Shown: positions 1 through 8,700 of the stretch, one piece after another
Layout of the letters: each line of letters opens with the position of its first letter
How positions within the stretch are numbered: the stretch's first letter is position 1
From: Bacteroidota bacterium
GTDB lineage: Bacteria > Bacteroidota > Bacteroidia > B-17B0 > Aurantibacillaceae
Assembly: GCA_013297775.1 (NCBI GenBank)
Contig: JAAFIL010000013.1
Coordinates: forward strand, 1-64,000
Direction: 5' to 3'
Length of the DNA: 64,000 bases
Made by a program: the position numbers and the translations under genes
Notes under the pieces: generated by a model
Seen by the model: the letters and a program-made list of their open reading frames with translations, nothing else
Told to the model about the DNA's origin: nothing
Database searches by the model: none

Positions 1-8
1 TTACTTTG

Positions 9-158
9 TGTTCGGCACCGGGCTGTTCGCTTTAGCCCCTCGTGTGTGTTGCCATTTTGCTACGGCGTGCGGGGTCTTCGTGCCTCAGCCTCCGCCGCTC
101 GTGCAAAATGCGCCACACACACATCGGGGGCTGCCGCTGCCATCCCTCACGCGGGGGT
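9..158 (+). repeat. GC-rich 150-bp repeat, copy 1 of an inverted pair
   Basis: This block is much richer in G and C than its surroundings. It contains a small hairpin (GGGCT pairing with AGCCC near 20-38). Its reverse complement reappears, with scattered mismatches, at about 1514-1665, so the two copies form an inverted pair around the MNT-HEPN gene. No open reading frame in it looks coding. It could be a dispersed intergenic repeat of this genome; whether further copies exist outside the window cannot be seen here. Confidence 0.8.
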
Positions 159-184
159 ATAACTTAATATAAAGGTTACATTTT

Positions 185-374
185 AAGAATTAAGAAACAT
201 ACCCCTTTCTCGTCCTTGTTTAGCGTAGCGTAACGAGGACGTTTGAGAACTGCGTTTGTAACGCAGGTAAAGGAATGATTGGGGCGTTACAAACGCCCGT
301 TTAGAACGTCCTCGTTTCCGCTAACGCTCAAACAAGGACGAGGGGATTTACATTTTAAAAATTACAAAACAAAA
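185..374. repeat. 190-bp tandem palindromic unit 1
   Basis: This is the first of two direct tandem units that are nearly identical over 190 bp. Within it, about 209-345 forms a large imperfect palindrome: CGTCCTTGTTT near 211 pairs with AAACAAGGACG near 330-340, GAGGACG near 234 pairs with CGTCCTC near 308, and a central TGCGTTTGTAACGC pairs with GCGTTACAAACGC. The arms can also fold locally, giving a cruciform-like three-hairpin shape. I see no coding content. Confidence 0.85.
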
Positions 375-564
375 TAAGAATTAAGAAACAAACCCTTTCT
401 CGTCCTTGTTTAGCGAAGCGTAACGAGGACGTTTGAGAACTGCGTTTGTAACGCAGGTAAAGGGATGATTGGGGCGTTACAAACGCCCGTTTAGAACGTC
501 CTCGTTTCCGCTAACGCTCAAACAAGGACGAGGGGATTTACATTTTAAAAATTACAAAACAAAA
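375..564. repeat. 190-bp tandem palindromic unit 2
   Basis: This is the second copy of the tandem unit, offset by exactly 190 bp from the first and differing at only a few positions. It carries the same large palindrome (about 399-535). Its last 13 bases overlap the 3' end of the MNT-HEPN gene, so the final codons and stop of that gene are made of repeat sequence. The duplication is probably recent because the units have hardly diverged. Confidence 0.85.
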
Positions 565-1466
565 CTGGCTATTTTTTCTCTACATAATTTTTCAGTTAAT
601 ACAATTAACAGTTTAACACGCTCTTGTAAATACTCTAAATCTTCCTTTGTAATGCGGTAATTGATGTTATACCGTGCGTCCACATACGCTCTTTTTAACA
701 AGGTAAATCGTTCTTGTTCGCTTTCCGTGTTACTCGGAAATACTTTACCAAACTCCATATTAAAACTTTTAGCTAGTCCGCCAAGCACTTCTAAATCGTG
801 GCTTTTACTTTTATAACCCGTAAACACCAATTGAATACAATTGTAATAACGCTCGGTGGCTTGGTGGAGAAGAAAAGCGGCTGAATTGTATTTAGCTTTA
901 TTATATCCATGCGTGAAATAATCAAAAAACTCATTTGCACTTTCAAACCATTTATCAAAATACTCTTGTGCTTTGGTTTGTTGTTCTAAAGGGCTTGCTT
1001 CTTTTTTATCCGATAGCTGAAAACGAGTGGTATCAAATAATACAATCCCCTCTTTTTTAATATCACCAAAAAAATAACTGCCTTGCTCTAGCTCCTTATT
1101 AACGAACTCAATACCGTGGTAAATGGCATGTACAGGTGTTTTGATTAAAATAGATTTTAATTTATCATTGGCTGATTTTACAAATGTTTCAGCAGTAGCT
1201 TTGTTGTTATTATTGAGTATAACTAACAAATCGTAATCACTCGTGTATTGATACGTGATGCCATCTTCTCTATACGAATCATCCACCCAAGTACCACGGG
1301 CATAAGACCCAAACAAAATGATTTGCTCAATTTCGCCATACTGCAAAGTGAGTGTTTTAACAATAGACTTTAGTTCCTCTTGTTTTTGTTTTGGTAAATA
1401 TGAAATATTACTATTCAAAGGGTAGAAATCTTTGCCTTTAAAAATACAACATTTTAAATAGACCAC
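552..1466 (-). CDS. MNT nucleotidyltransferase-HEPN domain protein
   Basis: The protein joins two domains usually found as a toxin-antitoxin or nucleotide-transfer pair. The N-terminal part is a minimal nucleotidyltransferase with GSYARG (residues 53-58) followed by S-D-Y-D (76-79), the GS...DxD active-site pattern of DNA polymerase beta-like enzymes; an insertion of about 17 residues separates the two halves. The C-terminal half (about 160-290) is a helical HEPN domain with the A-T-E-R-Y-Y segment and a conserved S-H-D-L. In related two-gene systems MNT AMPylates or otherwise restrains the HEPN RNase; here both lie in one chain. The start used is GTG and no better ATG exists nearby, so the N-terminus is uncertain. 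The gene stands alone on its strand, bracketed by inverted repeats, and its stop lies in the tandem repeat. Substrate unknown. Confidence 0.8.
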   Translation of the reverse strand: MVYLKCCIFKGKDFYPLNSNISYLPKQKQEELKSIVKTLTLQYGEIEQIILFGSYARGTWVDDSYREDGITYQYTSDYDLLVILNNNNKATAETFVKSANDKLKSILIKTPVHAIYHGIEFVNKELEQGSYFFGDIKKEGIVLFDTTRFQLSDKKEASPLEQQTKAQEYFDKWFESANEFFDYFTHGYNKAKYNSAAFLLHQATERYYNCIQLVFTGYKSKSHDLEVLGGLAKSFNMEFGKVFPSNTESEQERFTLLKRAYVDARYNINYRITKEDLEYLQERVKLLIVLTEKLCREKIASFVL

Positions 1467-1513
1467 AAATTACCAATTGATAAGTAATAAAAACTTTATA
1501 AATAAAACAAACC

Positions 1514-1665
1514 CCTCTTTCTGTGAGGGATGGAGGTGGCAGCCCCCGACGTTGGTGTGGCACATTTTACACGAGCGGCGGAGGCTGAGGCACGAAGACC
1601 ACGCACGCCGTGGCAAAATGGCAACACCAACTAGGGGCTAAAGCCGACAGCCCGACCCCGACTTA
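1514..1665 (-). repeat. GC-rich 150-bp repeat, copy 2 (inverted)
   Basis: This is the reverse complement of the block at 9-158, with clear similarity along its whole length including the GGGCT/AGCCC hairpin and the G-rich end. It lies just upstream of the MNT-HEPN start. The rest of the gene-free stretch 1467-1806 holds only A/T-rich sequence and the terminator at 1751-1779. Confidence 0.8.
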
Positions 1666-1750
1666 AATGCTAACTGTATTATTTTAACTGTGCAAATAAC
1701 TACCGCATAAGTATAACTCTTAAAAATGAACAAGGGGACACACCCAAAAA

Positions 1751-1779
1751 AAAAGGGCTTAGATGTTCTAGCCCTTTTT
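1751..1779 (-). terminator. Rho-independent terminator
   Basis: A 9-bp stem (AAAAGGGCT with AGCCCTTTT) encloses a short loop and is followed, reading on the minus strand, by a run of T. It sits about 30 bp beyond the stop of the minus-strand T9SS gene ending at 1807 and is the obvious end of that transcript. Confidence 0.8.
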
Positions 1780-1806
1780 AGTATATAAATTAAGTGATAG
1801 CTTCTG

Positions 1807-2883
1807 TTAATCCACTACCAATTTTTGTGTTTGTACAATTTTTGCATCAGCCATTAAACTAACGCTATAAACACCAGTTGATAAATCACTAATATCTATT
1901 TCACTCATGTTGGTGTAACGCACACGCTTCACCTCCATACCTAAAACATTGGTAATGCTAACCTCAACATTGCTAAGTGGGCTATCAATTTTTATTTTAT
2001 CCGTTGCTGGATTTGGAAACAGTTTAAACGCCACTTTAGTAGCTGCCAATCCATTTAAACCAACCGTATTATTATTTCGAGCAAAGCGATACACCCTTCC
2101 ATTAGAAATAGTAGCATTTACACTTGGAGGTGTATTGGGGTTCCAAAGAGCATAGCTAGGCGAATTAGAGTTAACGCCACCCAACATATTAGCACGAGGC
2201 GCAGCACCCGTGTTAGTATCTACGCTATCAATAAGTCCGCAAACTATTCCACTTGCTCCACTGATCAAATTAATCCCTTGATTTTGAATATTTACAGCCC
2301 CATATCTAAATTCAATATCACCACTTGTTTCATAAATCCACGTTTGAAAATTAACACTGCTTACAGATGTACCATTGGCATCATTTTCTCCAAAAAAACC
2401 AGCATTACTCACTTGAATTTTACAAATACGATTACCCGGTGTACCAGTTGTTGTATGCGAAATAACAGAAATACCGCCTGGGTCGCCTTCATTATCTACA
2501 TTAGGATCATACGCACGATCACATAAATCTTCAAACATGGGTGCCACAAAAGTAGCCGTTGGGTCGTTAAAAAAATCATCGAAACCAACCGTTCTTGCTT
2601 CCGATAAATTAATAACGCTGCCTTGTTGACTGTACAACTTAGCATTGAAACCCGCACTAAGGGTATAAGTTACATCGTCCCACTTTAACCCGCCAGTTAG
2701 CGATGTACCCGTGATAGGAATATATGGTGCTGTAAACGTTGAAAAACTATAAAGTGTACTTATAGAATTTACAGCAACAGCACTTGTTTTACTCTGAGCA
2801 AAATTAAATGGCTCCTTTTTAATTTTTTGAGCACTTGCGGTTAGTGTAACACAAGTGGCTAATAGACATAAATGTTTAATCAT
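1807..2883 (-). CDS. Secreted protein with T9SS type A sorting domain
   Basis: A 358-residue exported protein. It begins with a signal peptide (charged MIKH, then a hydrophobic stretch ending near A-S-A-Q at residue 19). The middle resembles a beta-rich surface or adhesin-like domain that I do not recognise. The last ~75 residues form a typical T9SS type A C-terminal domain: F-K-L-F-P-N-P-A-T-D, then V-S-I-T-N-V-L-G, then I-S-D-L-S-T-G-V-Y and a K-L-V-V-D end. Such proteins cross the outer membrane through the PorU/V machinery and are released or anchored on the surface. It is monocistronic, with its own promoter and terminator. The specific role of the mature domain is unknown. Confidence 0.85.
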   Translation of the reverse strand: MIKHLCLLATCVTLTASAQKIKKEPFNFAQSKTSAVAVNSISTLYSFSTFTAPYIPITGTSLTGGLKWDDVTYTLSAGFNAKLYSQQGSVINLSEARTVGFDDFFNDPTATFVAPMFEDLCDRAYDPNVDNEGDPGGISVISHTTTGTPGNRICKIQVSNAGFFGENDANGTSVSSVNFQTWIYETSGDIEFRYGAVNIQNQGINLISGASGIVCGLIDSVDTNTGAAPRANMLGGVNSNSPSYALWNPNTPPSVNATISNGRVYRFARNNNTVGLNGLAATKVAFKLFPNPATDKIKIDSPLSNVEVSITNVLGMEVKRVRYTNMSEIDISDLSTGVYSVSLMADAKIVQTQKLVVD

Positions 2884-2904
2884 AGATTTTTATTTTAACT
2901 AATT

Positions 2905-2938
2905 CAAAGTTACTAAACAATTGTGAGTTAAACGCAAA
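2905..2938 (-). promoter_or_regulatory. Bacteroidota-type promoter of the T9SS gene
   Basis: On the minus strand TTTG (2935-2938) is followed after 22 bases by TAACTTTG (2905-2912), an exact match to the TAnnTTTG -7 element of Bacteroidota sigma-ABfr promoters. It lies about 22 bp upstream of the ATG at 2883. The spacer is slightly longer than the usual 19-21. Confidence 0.55.
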
Positions 2939-2997
2939 GAAAAACTTAATTAACGTTTACTAAATATTACACGTTATAGACCAAATGAATTTATACT

Positions 2998-4863
2998 TTA
3001 CACCAACACCAAAGGCACTTCTATATGATGGCGCACCTCATCAATGGTTGCTCCTAATAAAATATCTTTAAACGTTTTGTGTCCATGCCTACCCATTACC
3101 ACCAACTGGCATTGATGCACTTTTATTAAACGAGGTATTTCCGTTTTAGGATTACCAAAGCCCATCACCAACTCTACCACGTAACCCAAAGCCTGTAATT
3201 GTAAACCGTATTGTTTCAATTTAATATAATCCTCTTCACGCTCTAAGTCGCTTGCCTGCTCGCCATATACGACAGCGTTTGCGCTCTCAAGCACATGTAT
3301 CAACACCACCGTTGCTTGCGGCGTACCCAATTGCAACGCTTTATTAATGGCCTTATTATCACTTTCACTAAAATCAACTGTTATAGCTATTTTCTCAAAA
3401 TGTTTAGCAGCCTCTAATACCAAAGGCTTCAGCGGTTGATGCATGCTTGTATTGGTCTTGGCTAATTGTTTATCAATAAATGGCACCACCACAATATAAC
3501 CTAACACATACAAACACAACAAACAAAAAGGAATAATAATAAAACTTAGCAAAATAGGTGAACTAGAACCAGTAATTAAACTTTCCAATTCGTTATAGAC
3601 CATGCCTATATTTAACGCCACAATAACCAACACCGCTAACCACGAGGCCACTTTTTGCCACAAGGGAATACTAAATGCACCCATCTTACGCTTATCGCTC
3701 ACAAAATGAATAAGCGGAATAACCGCAAAACCCAATTGTAAACTTAAAATCACTTGACTTAGAATTAATAGCTTACCCGTGCTGCTTTCGCCCAACAACC
3801 ATATTGTAAAAAACGCCGGCACAATGGCAATCAAACGTGTAATCAAACGACGAATCCAAGGTTGCAAACGCAAATTCAAATACCCTTCCATTATAACTTG
3901 TCCCGCTAAAGTACCCGTAACTGTTGAACTTTGCCCCGCAGCAATTAAAGCCAAAGCAAACAACATGGGGGCTAAAGTACTTCCTAACATAGGTGCTAAT
4001 AATTGATGCGCATCTTGTATATCCGTTACATTGGTGTGTCCTCTATTAAAAAATGTACTTGCCGCCAAAATCAAAATAGCCGCATTAACAAACAAAGCTA
4101 AATTAAGCGCAATGGTACTATCAATAATATTAAACTTTAAAGCGCGCTTAATACCCTGAGGCGTTCGTGCAAATTTGCGAGTTTGCACTAAAGAACTGTG
4201 CAAATAAAGGTTGTGAGGCATTACCGTAGCACCAATAATACCAATGGCAATATACAACGCATCTTTGTTAGCCAAACCCGGAATAAACCCACCTGCCACT
4301 TCTATTAAAGAGGGTTGCGCAATGCAGAGTTGTATTAAAAACGATACGCCAATTAAAAGCACTAACGAAATAATAAATGCTTCCAATTTTTTAATGCCCT
4401 TGTTTAATAAAAAGAGTAATAAAAAACTATCCAACACCGTAATGCAAACGCCCGTTAAAATAGAAATGGATGGAAACAATAAATGTAAACCAATGGCCAT
4501 ACCTATTACTTCGGCTAAATCGCAAGCCGCAATGGCTACCTCGGCCAATAAGTAAAGAAAAAAATTAATAAAAGGCGGATAACTTTCGCGCGAGGCTTGT
4601 GCCAAATCTTTCCCACTCACAATTCCTAAACGAGCGCAGTGCGATTGTAATAGTAAGGCTATTAAATTACTCATTAACAACACCCACAACAAACTGTACC
4701 CAAAGGCACTGCCCCCTGCAATATCGGTTGCCCAATTGCCTGGATCCATATACCCTACACTTATCATATAAGCAGGGCCAGCAAAGGCTAAAAAACGTTT
4801 CCAGCCCCCACCGCTTACCTCGGTGCTAACACTAGCGTGTACTTCTTCTAACGATTTACTCAT
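2998..4863 (-). CDS. mntH: Nramp Mn2+/Fe2+ transporter fused to a universal stress domain
   Basis: An inner-membrane proton-coupled divalent metal importer. Residues 1-440 carry about eleven membrane segments with the two Nramp signatures that build the metal site: D-P-G-N-W in the first helix (from residue 40) and M-P-H-N-L-Y-L-H-S-S in the sixth. The C-terminal ~140 residues are a cytoplasmic universal stress protein domain, with K-I-A-I-T-V-D-F-S at its start and G-R-H-G-H followed by G-A-T near the end, close to the ATP-binding G-x2-G-x9-G pattern. Ordinary MntH is about 410-450 residues, so the 621-residue length reflects this fusion. Its ATG overlaps the stop of the upstream mntR by 4 bp (ATGA), implying translational coupling and shared regulation. 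Mn versus Fe preference cannot be settled from sequence, but the MntR partner favours Mn. Confidence 0.92.
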   Translation of the reverse strand: MSKSLEEVHASVSTEVSGGGWKRFLAFAGPAYMISVGYMDPGNWATDIAGGSAFGYSLLWVLLMSNLIALLLQSHCARLGIVSGKDLAQASRESYPPFINFFLYLLAEVAIAACDLAEVIGMAIGLHLLFPSISILTGVCITVLDSFLLLFLLNKGIKKLEAFIISLVLLIGVSFLIQLCIAQPSLIEVAGGFIPGLANKDALYIAIGIIGATVMPHNLYLHSSLVQTRKFARTPQGIKRALKFNIIDSTIALNLALFVNAAILILAASTFFNRGHTNVTDIQDAHQLLAPMLGSTLAPMLFALALIAAGQSSTVTGTLAGQVIMEGYLNLRLQPWIRRLITRLIAIVPAFFTIWLLGESSTGKLLILSQVILSLQLGFAVIPLIHFVSDKRKMGAFSIPLWQKVASWLAVLVIVALNIGMVYNELESLITGSSSPILLSFIIIPFCLLCLYVLGYIVVVPFIDKQLAKTNTSMHQPLKPLVLEAAKHFEKIAITVDFSESDNKAINKALQLGTPQATVVLIHVLESANAVVYGEQASDLEREEDYIKLKQYGLQLQALGYVVELVMGFGNPKTEIPRLIKVHQCQLVVMGRHGHKTFKDILLGATIDEVRHHIEVPLVLV

Positions 4864-5525
4864 TTCTTAAATTCGGCTAAAATGTGAGAGGCCGCTTTCT
4901 GACTTAAAAAAACGATTTGCCCACCAGTCGTTTTTAGTTTACACGACGCATCGTAAGCATTAATCTCTTCCAACTTAACTACATCGCCAATACAAATGTT
5001 TTGCTCGGTTAAATAATTTAAAAACGATTTGCTATGGTCGGTTACACGGGTAATGCGGTAATAACCTTTTTGAATAATATGTGTTAAGGGTTTAGCCAAA
5101 TCGCTGCGTATTTGCCCTTTTTTATCTGGAATAGGATCGCCATGCGGATCGCACTTAGGATGGTTTAAAAATTTATCCAAGCGGTTGGTTAACTCTTCAC
5201 TTTGGATGTGTTCTAACTGCTCCGCTAAATCATGCACTTCATCCCACTTAAACTGTAACTTCTCGTACAAAAAAACTTCCCATAAACGGTGCCGCCTAAC
5301 AATATGAACCGCCAATTTATGACCTTTAGTGGTTAAAGTAACGCCTTGGTATTTTTTATAATGCACTAACTTTTTATCGGCTAAACGTTGCAACATATCT
5401 GTAGCCGATGCCGCACGCGTGTTAAAATGCTCGGCCAACCGCGAGTTACTCACCACCTCATCGGCATTCAACTGCAAACTAAAAATAGCTTTCATGTAGT
5501 TTTCTTCAGTTAACGAAATTTCCAT
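4860..5525 (-). CDS. mntR: DtxR/MntR family metal-dependent repressor
   Basis: A 221-residue iron/manganese-dependent regulator. The N-terminal ~65 residues are the DtxR winged helix-turn-helix (N-Y-M-K-A-I-F-S-L, then A-A-S-A-T-D-M-L-Q-R-L). A dimerisation and metal-binding domain follows, with V-R-R-H-R-L-W-E-V-F-L and the later H-x-x-E-Q-L-E-H ligand cluster, and C-P-K-C is replaced by H-P-K-C-D-P-H-G-D-P. The last ~70 residues form a FeoA-like SH3 domain. It is the first gene of a two-gene operon with mntH, overlapping it by 4 bp. It probably represses its own operon when metal is replete through the palindrome at 5564-5577. A TAATTTTG element (5530-5537, minus strand) sits unusually close to the ATG, so a near-leaderless transcript is possible. 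Confidence 0.9.
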   Translation of the reverse strand: MEISLTEENYMKAIFSLQLNADEVVSNSRLAEHFNTRAASATDMLQRLADKKLVHYKKYQGVTLTTKGHKLAVHIVRRHRLWEVFLYEKLQFKWDEVHDLAEQLEHIQSEELTNRLDKFLNHPKCDPHGDPIPDKKGQIRSDLAKPLTHIIQKGYYRITRVTDHSKSFLNYLTEQNICIGDVVKLEEINAYDASCKLKTTGGQIVFLSQKAASHILAEFKK

Positions 5526-5563
5526 GCAACAAAATTAAAAATTAAACGCATATAAAAAAATAA

Positions 5564-5577
5564 TTAGACTAGTCTAA
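5564..5577. promoter_or_regulatory. Candidate MntR operator
   Basis: TTAGACTAGTCTAA is a perfect 14-bp palindrome in the intergenic region, 38 bp upstream of the mntR ATG and just upstream of a TAATTTTG promoter-like element. DtxR-family repressors bind such short interrupted or perfect palindromes and commonly autoregulate. The assignment to MntR is inference from position and symmetry. Confidence 0.55.
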
Positions 5578-5653
5578 ATTATGAGTTGTAATAAGACTAT
5601 TTTAAGCCCATCTGGCGGAACGCTACTCCACAAAATAAAAGCCATTAACTTGC

Positions 5654-5684
5654 TTTGTTTCTAATTCTCAAATGTGTAGTTTTG
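5654..5684 (+). promoter_or_regulatory. Bacteroidota-type promoter
   Basis: TTTG (5654-5657), a 19-base spacer and TAGTTTTG (5677-5684) match the TTTG / TAnnTTTG consensus with ideal spacing. It would start transcription near 5690, about 100 bases before the gene at 5790. Confidence 0.5.
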
Positions 5685-5789
5685 TTAGTCTCGGATTATA
5701 ATTAAAATAGACAGCAAACCCTCTATCAAAAAAGGATAGAGTTATGCTAAAAGTATTAAACGTCATCCTAAATAAAGAAGTAATTATTT

Positions 5790-8700
5790 ATGAAATCTCT
5801 CTTCCACCTAAGCCTTGCCATTGCGATAAGCACAACGGCATTTGCACAAAAAAAAGAAGCCAAGGCAACCGCTACAACGCCCGAAAAACCTGCGCTTTTA
5901 AACGAAAGTACTTACAGTGCTTTAAATTTTAGAAGTGTTGGTCCGGCAGTAACCTCGGGGCGTGTTGGCGATATTGCAGTTAACCCTCAAAATAAAAGCG
6001 AGTGGTACATTGCAGCGGCCGCAGGTGGCGTTTGGAAAACACAAAATGCAGGCACTAGTTTTACACCTATTTTTGATAACGAAGGCGCCTACTCCATTGG
6101 TTGCCTCGCCCTCGACCCCACCAACCCTAATGTTATTTGGGTAGGCTCGGGCGAAAATAATAACCAACGCAGCGTAGGGTATGGCGATGGCATTTACAAG
6201 AGTGAAGATGGCGGAAAATCATTTAAAAACTTAGGGCTTGCCAAATCGGAGCATATCGGTAAAATTGCCATTGACCCCACCAACAGCGACATCGTTTATG
6301 TGGCGGCTTATGGCCCCGTGTGGAGCAGCGGTGGCGAGCGTGGTATTTATAAAACAAACGACGGTGGTAAAACTTGGAAACAACTATTCAACGTAAGCGA
6401 CCAAACTGGTTTTAACGAAGTACACATTGACCCCAAACATCCCAACATTTTGTATGCCTGCGCACATCAACGTCGCCGACACGAGTGGACTTACATAAGT
6501 GGTGGACCCGAAAGTGCTATTTACAAAAGTACAGATGCCGGACTCACTTGGCAAAAACTAAGCAAAGGTTTACCCACAGGCGATTTAGGGCGCATTGGCA
6601 TGGCTGTTTCGCCAGTTAACACAGATGTGTTGTATGCCATTATTGAAGGCAGAGATAACAAAGGCGTTTACAAAAGTACCGACCGTGGTGCCAGTTGGAA
6701 CAAACAAAGTGGATATGCTACCGATGGCAATTACTACCAAGAACTGTTTGCAGACCCTGTGGACGTTAATCGCATTTATGTGATGAACACCATTGCACAA
6801 GTATCGAACGATGGCGGTAAAACATTTAAAGAATTAGGTGAGCGCAATAAACATGTTGACAACCACGCTATTTATGTATTTCCCGATGATACCCGACACC
6901 TATTAATGGGTTGCGATGGTGGACTTTACGAATCGTTTGATGGAGCTGTCACTTGGAATTATTTTGGCAACTTACCCATTACCCAATTTTACCGTGTATG
7001 CGCCGATAACGCCAAACCATTTTACAACATTTATGGCGGCACACAAGATAACAACACATTAGGTGGCCCTTCGCGAACCAAAAGTGCCAGTGGCATTACC
7101 AATGCCGATTGGTTTGTAACCGTTGGTGGAGATGGTTTTCAGAGCAGAGTAGATCCGAAAGAACCAAATATTGTTTATAGCCAATGGCAATACGGCGGGT
7201 TGATTCGATTTGACCGCAATACAGGCGAACAACTAGATATTAAACCCATGGAAAAAGAAGGAGAAGCCGCCTATCGCTTTAATTGGGACTCTCCACTATT
7301 GATTAGTTATTTCGATAACAAACGCTTATACTTTGCTGGAAACAAACTGTTTCGTAGCAACAACCGAGGCAGTTCTTGGTCGGCTATTTCGCCCGATTTG
7401 AGCCGAGGCATAGATCGCAACCAATTAAAAATAATGGATAAAGTATGGAGCATGGATGCAGTTGCCAAAAATGCTTCGACCTCTATTTTTGGTAACATTA
7501 CCGCTCTTAGCGAATCGCCCAAAAATGAAAATACATTGTATGTAGGCACCGACGATGGATTAATACAAGTAACCGAAAATGGGGGAACAACTTGGACAAA
7601 GTATAACAACTTTGCAAGCATTCCAGTTATCACAAACAACGGTCAAACATTTGGCCCCTTAGTGCATTACTTAACTGCTTCGCAACATAACGAGAATGCT
7701 GTATATGCTGCTTTTAATAATCATCGCAACGGCGATTTTAAACCCTATCTTTTAAAAAGTAGCAATAAAGGTAAAACATGGACTTCCATTGCTGGCGATT
7801 TACCCGAAAGAGGTTCGACCTATTGCATTGTTGAAGATCATAAAAACCCCGAGTTGTTATTTTGCGGCACCGAGTTTGGAATTTACTTCACCTTAAATGC
7901 TGGAAAAAATTGGATAAAACTAAGCGGTGGTTTACCCAAATCCATTTGCATTCGCGACATTGCCATTCAAACACAAGAAAACGATTTAATACTAGCCACT
8001 TTTGGTCGCGGGTTTTTTATTTTAGACGATTACAGTATGTTACAAACCGTAAATGCCGATGCGTTTACTAAACCTGCACATATTTTTCCAATAAAAGAAG
8101 CCGCCTTGTATAACTTAGCAGCACCTTATGGACACCGCGGCAAATCGTTTCAAGGCGAGTCGTTCTATACAGCCGAAAATCCTGCCGTAGGCGCAAAAAT
8201 ACGTTTACATTTAAAAGACAACTTTAAAACCTTGAAAGAAAAACGTAAAGATCGTGAAGCCGAAAAAATAAAAAAGAAAGAAGATATTTACTACCCGAGT
8301 GCCGATAGCATACGCCTCGAAGACGAAGAAAAAGCACCCTTGTTGTTTGCCTTAATTACCAACGAAAGCGGCGAAGAAATGAATCGCTTAAAAATCAATA
8401 ACCAAAAAGGTATGCAAGAAATAATTTGGGATGGTCGGCTTGCCTTAACCAGTCCAATAGATTTTAATCAACCCGATACTGAAAATCCTTATTACACGCC
8501 CGACTTCGGCGCCATGGCTTTACCTGGCAACTATTTTGTTCAACTCATTAAACTACAAAACGGGAAAACAGAAACCTTAGGCGATAAACAAAACTTCGCA
8601 TTAAAACCACTTAACTTATCTACCCTTCCCCTACCCGATGCAAAAGCCATGCAAGCATTTAACAAAGACTTAGGCGAATTTAGAAGAGTAGTATTAGGTA

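Noticed and set aside
469-660. 63-codon open frame on the plus strand in the tandem repeat
   Set aside because: It runs through the palindromic repeat and antisense to the MNT-HEPN gene, with no family features.
5744-5932. 62-codon frame before the propeller gene, possible leader peptide
   Set aside because: It overlaps the start of the propeller gene in another frame, and its sequence after codon 15 is a shadow of that gene.
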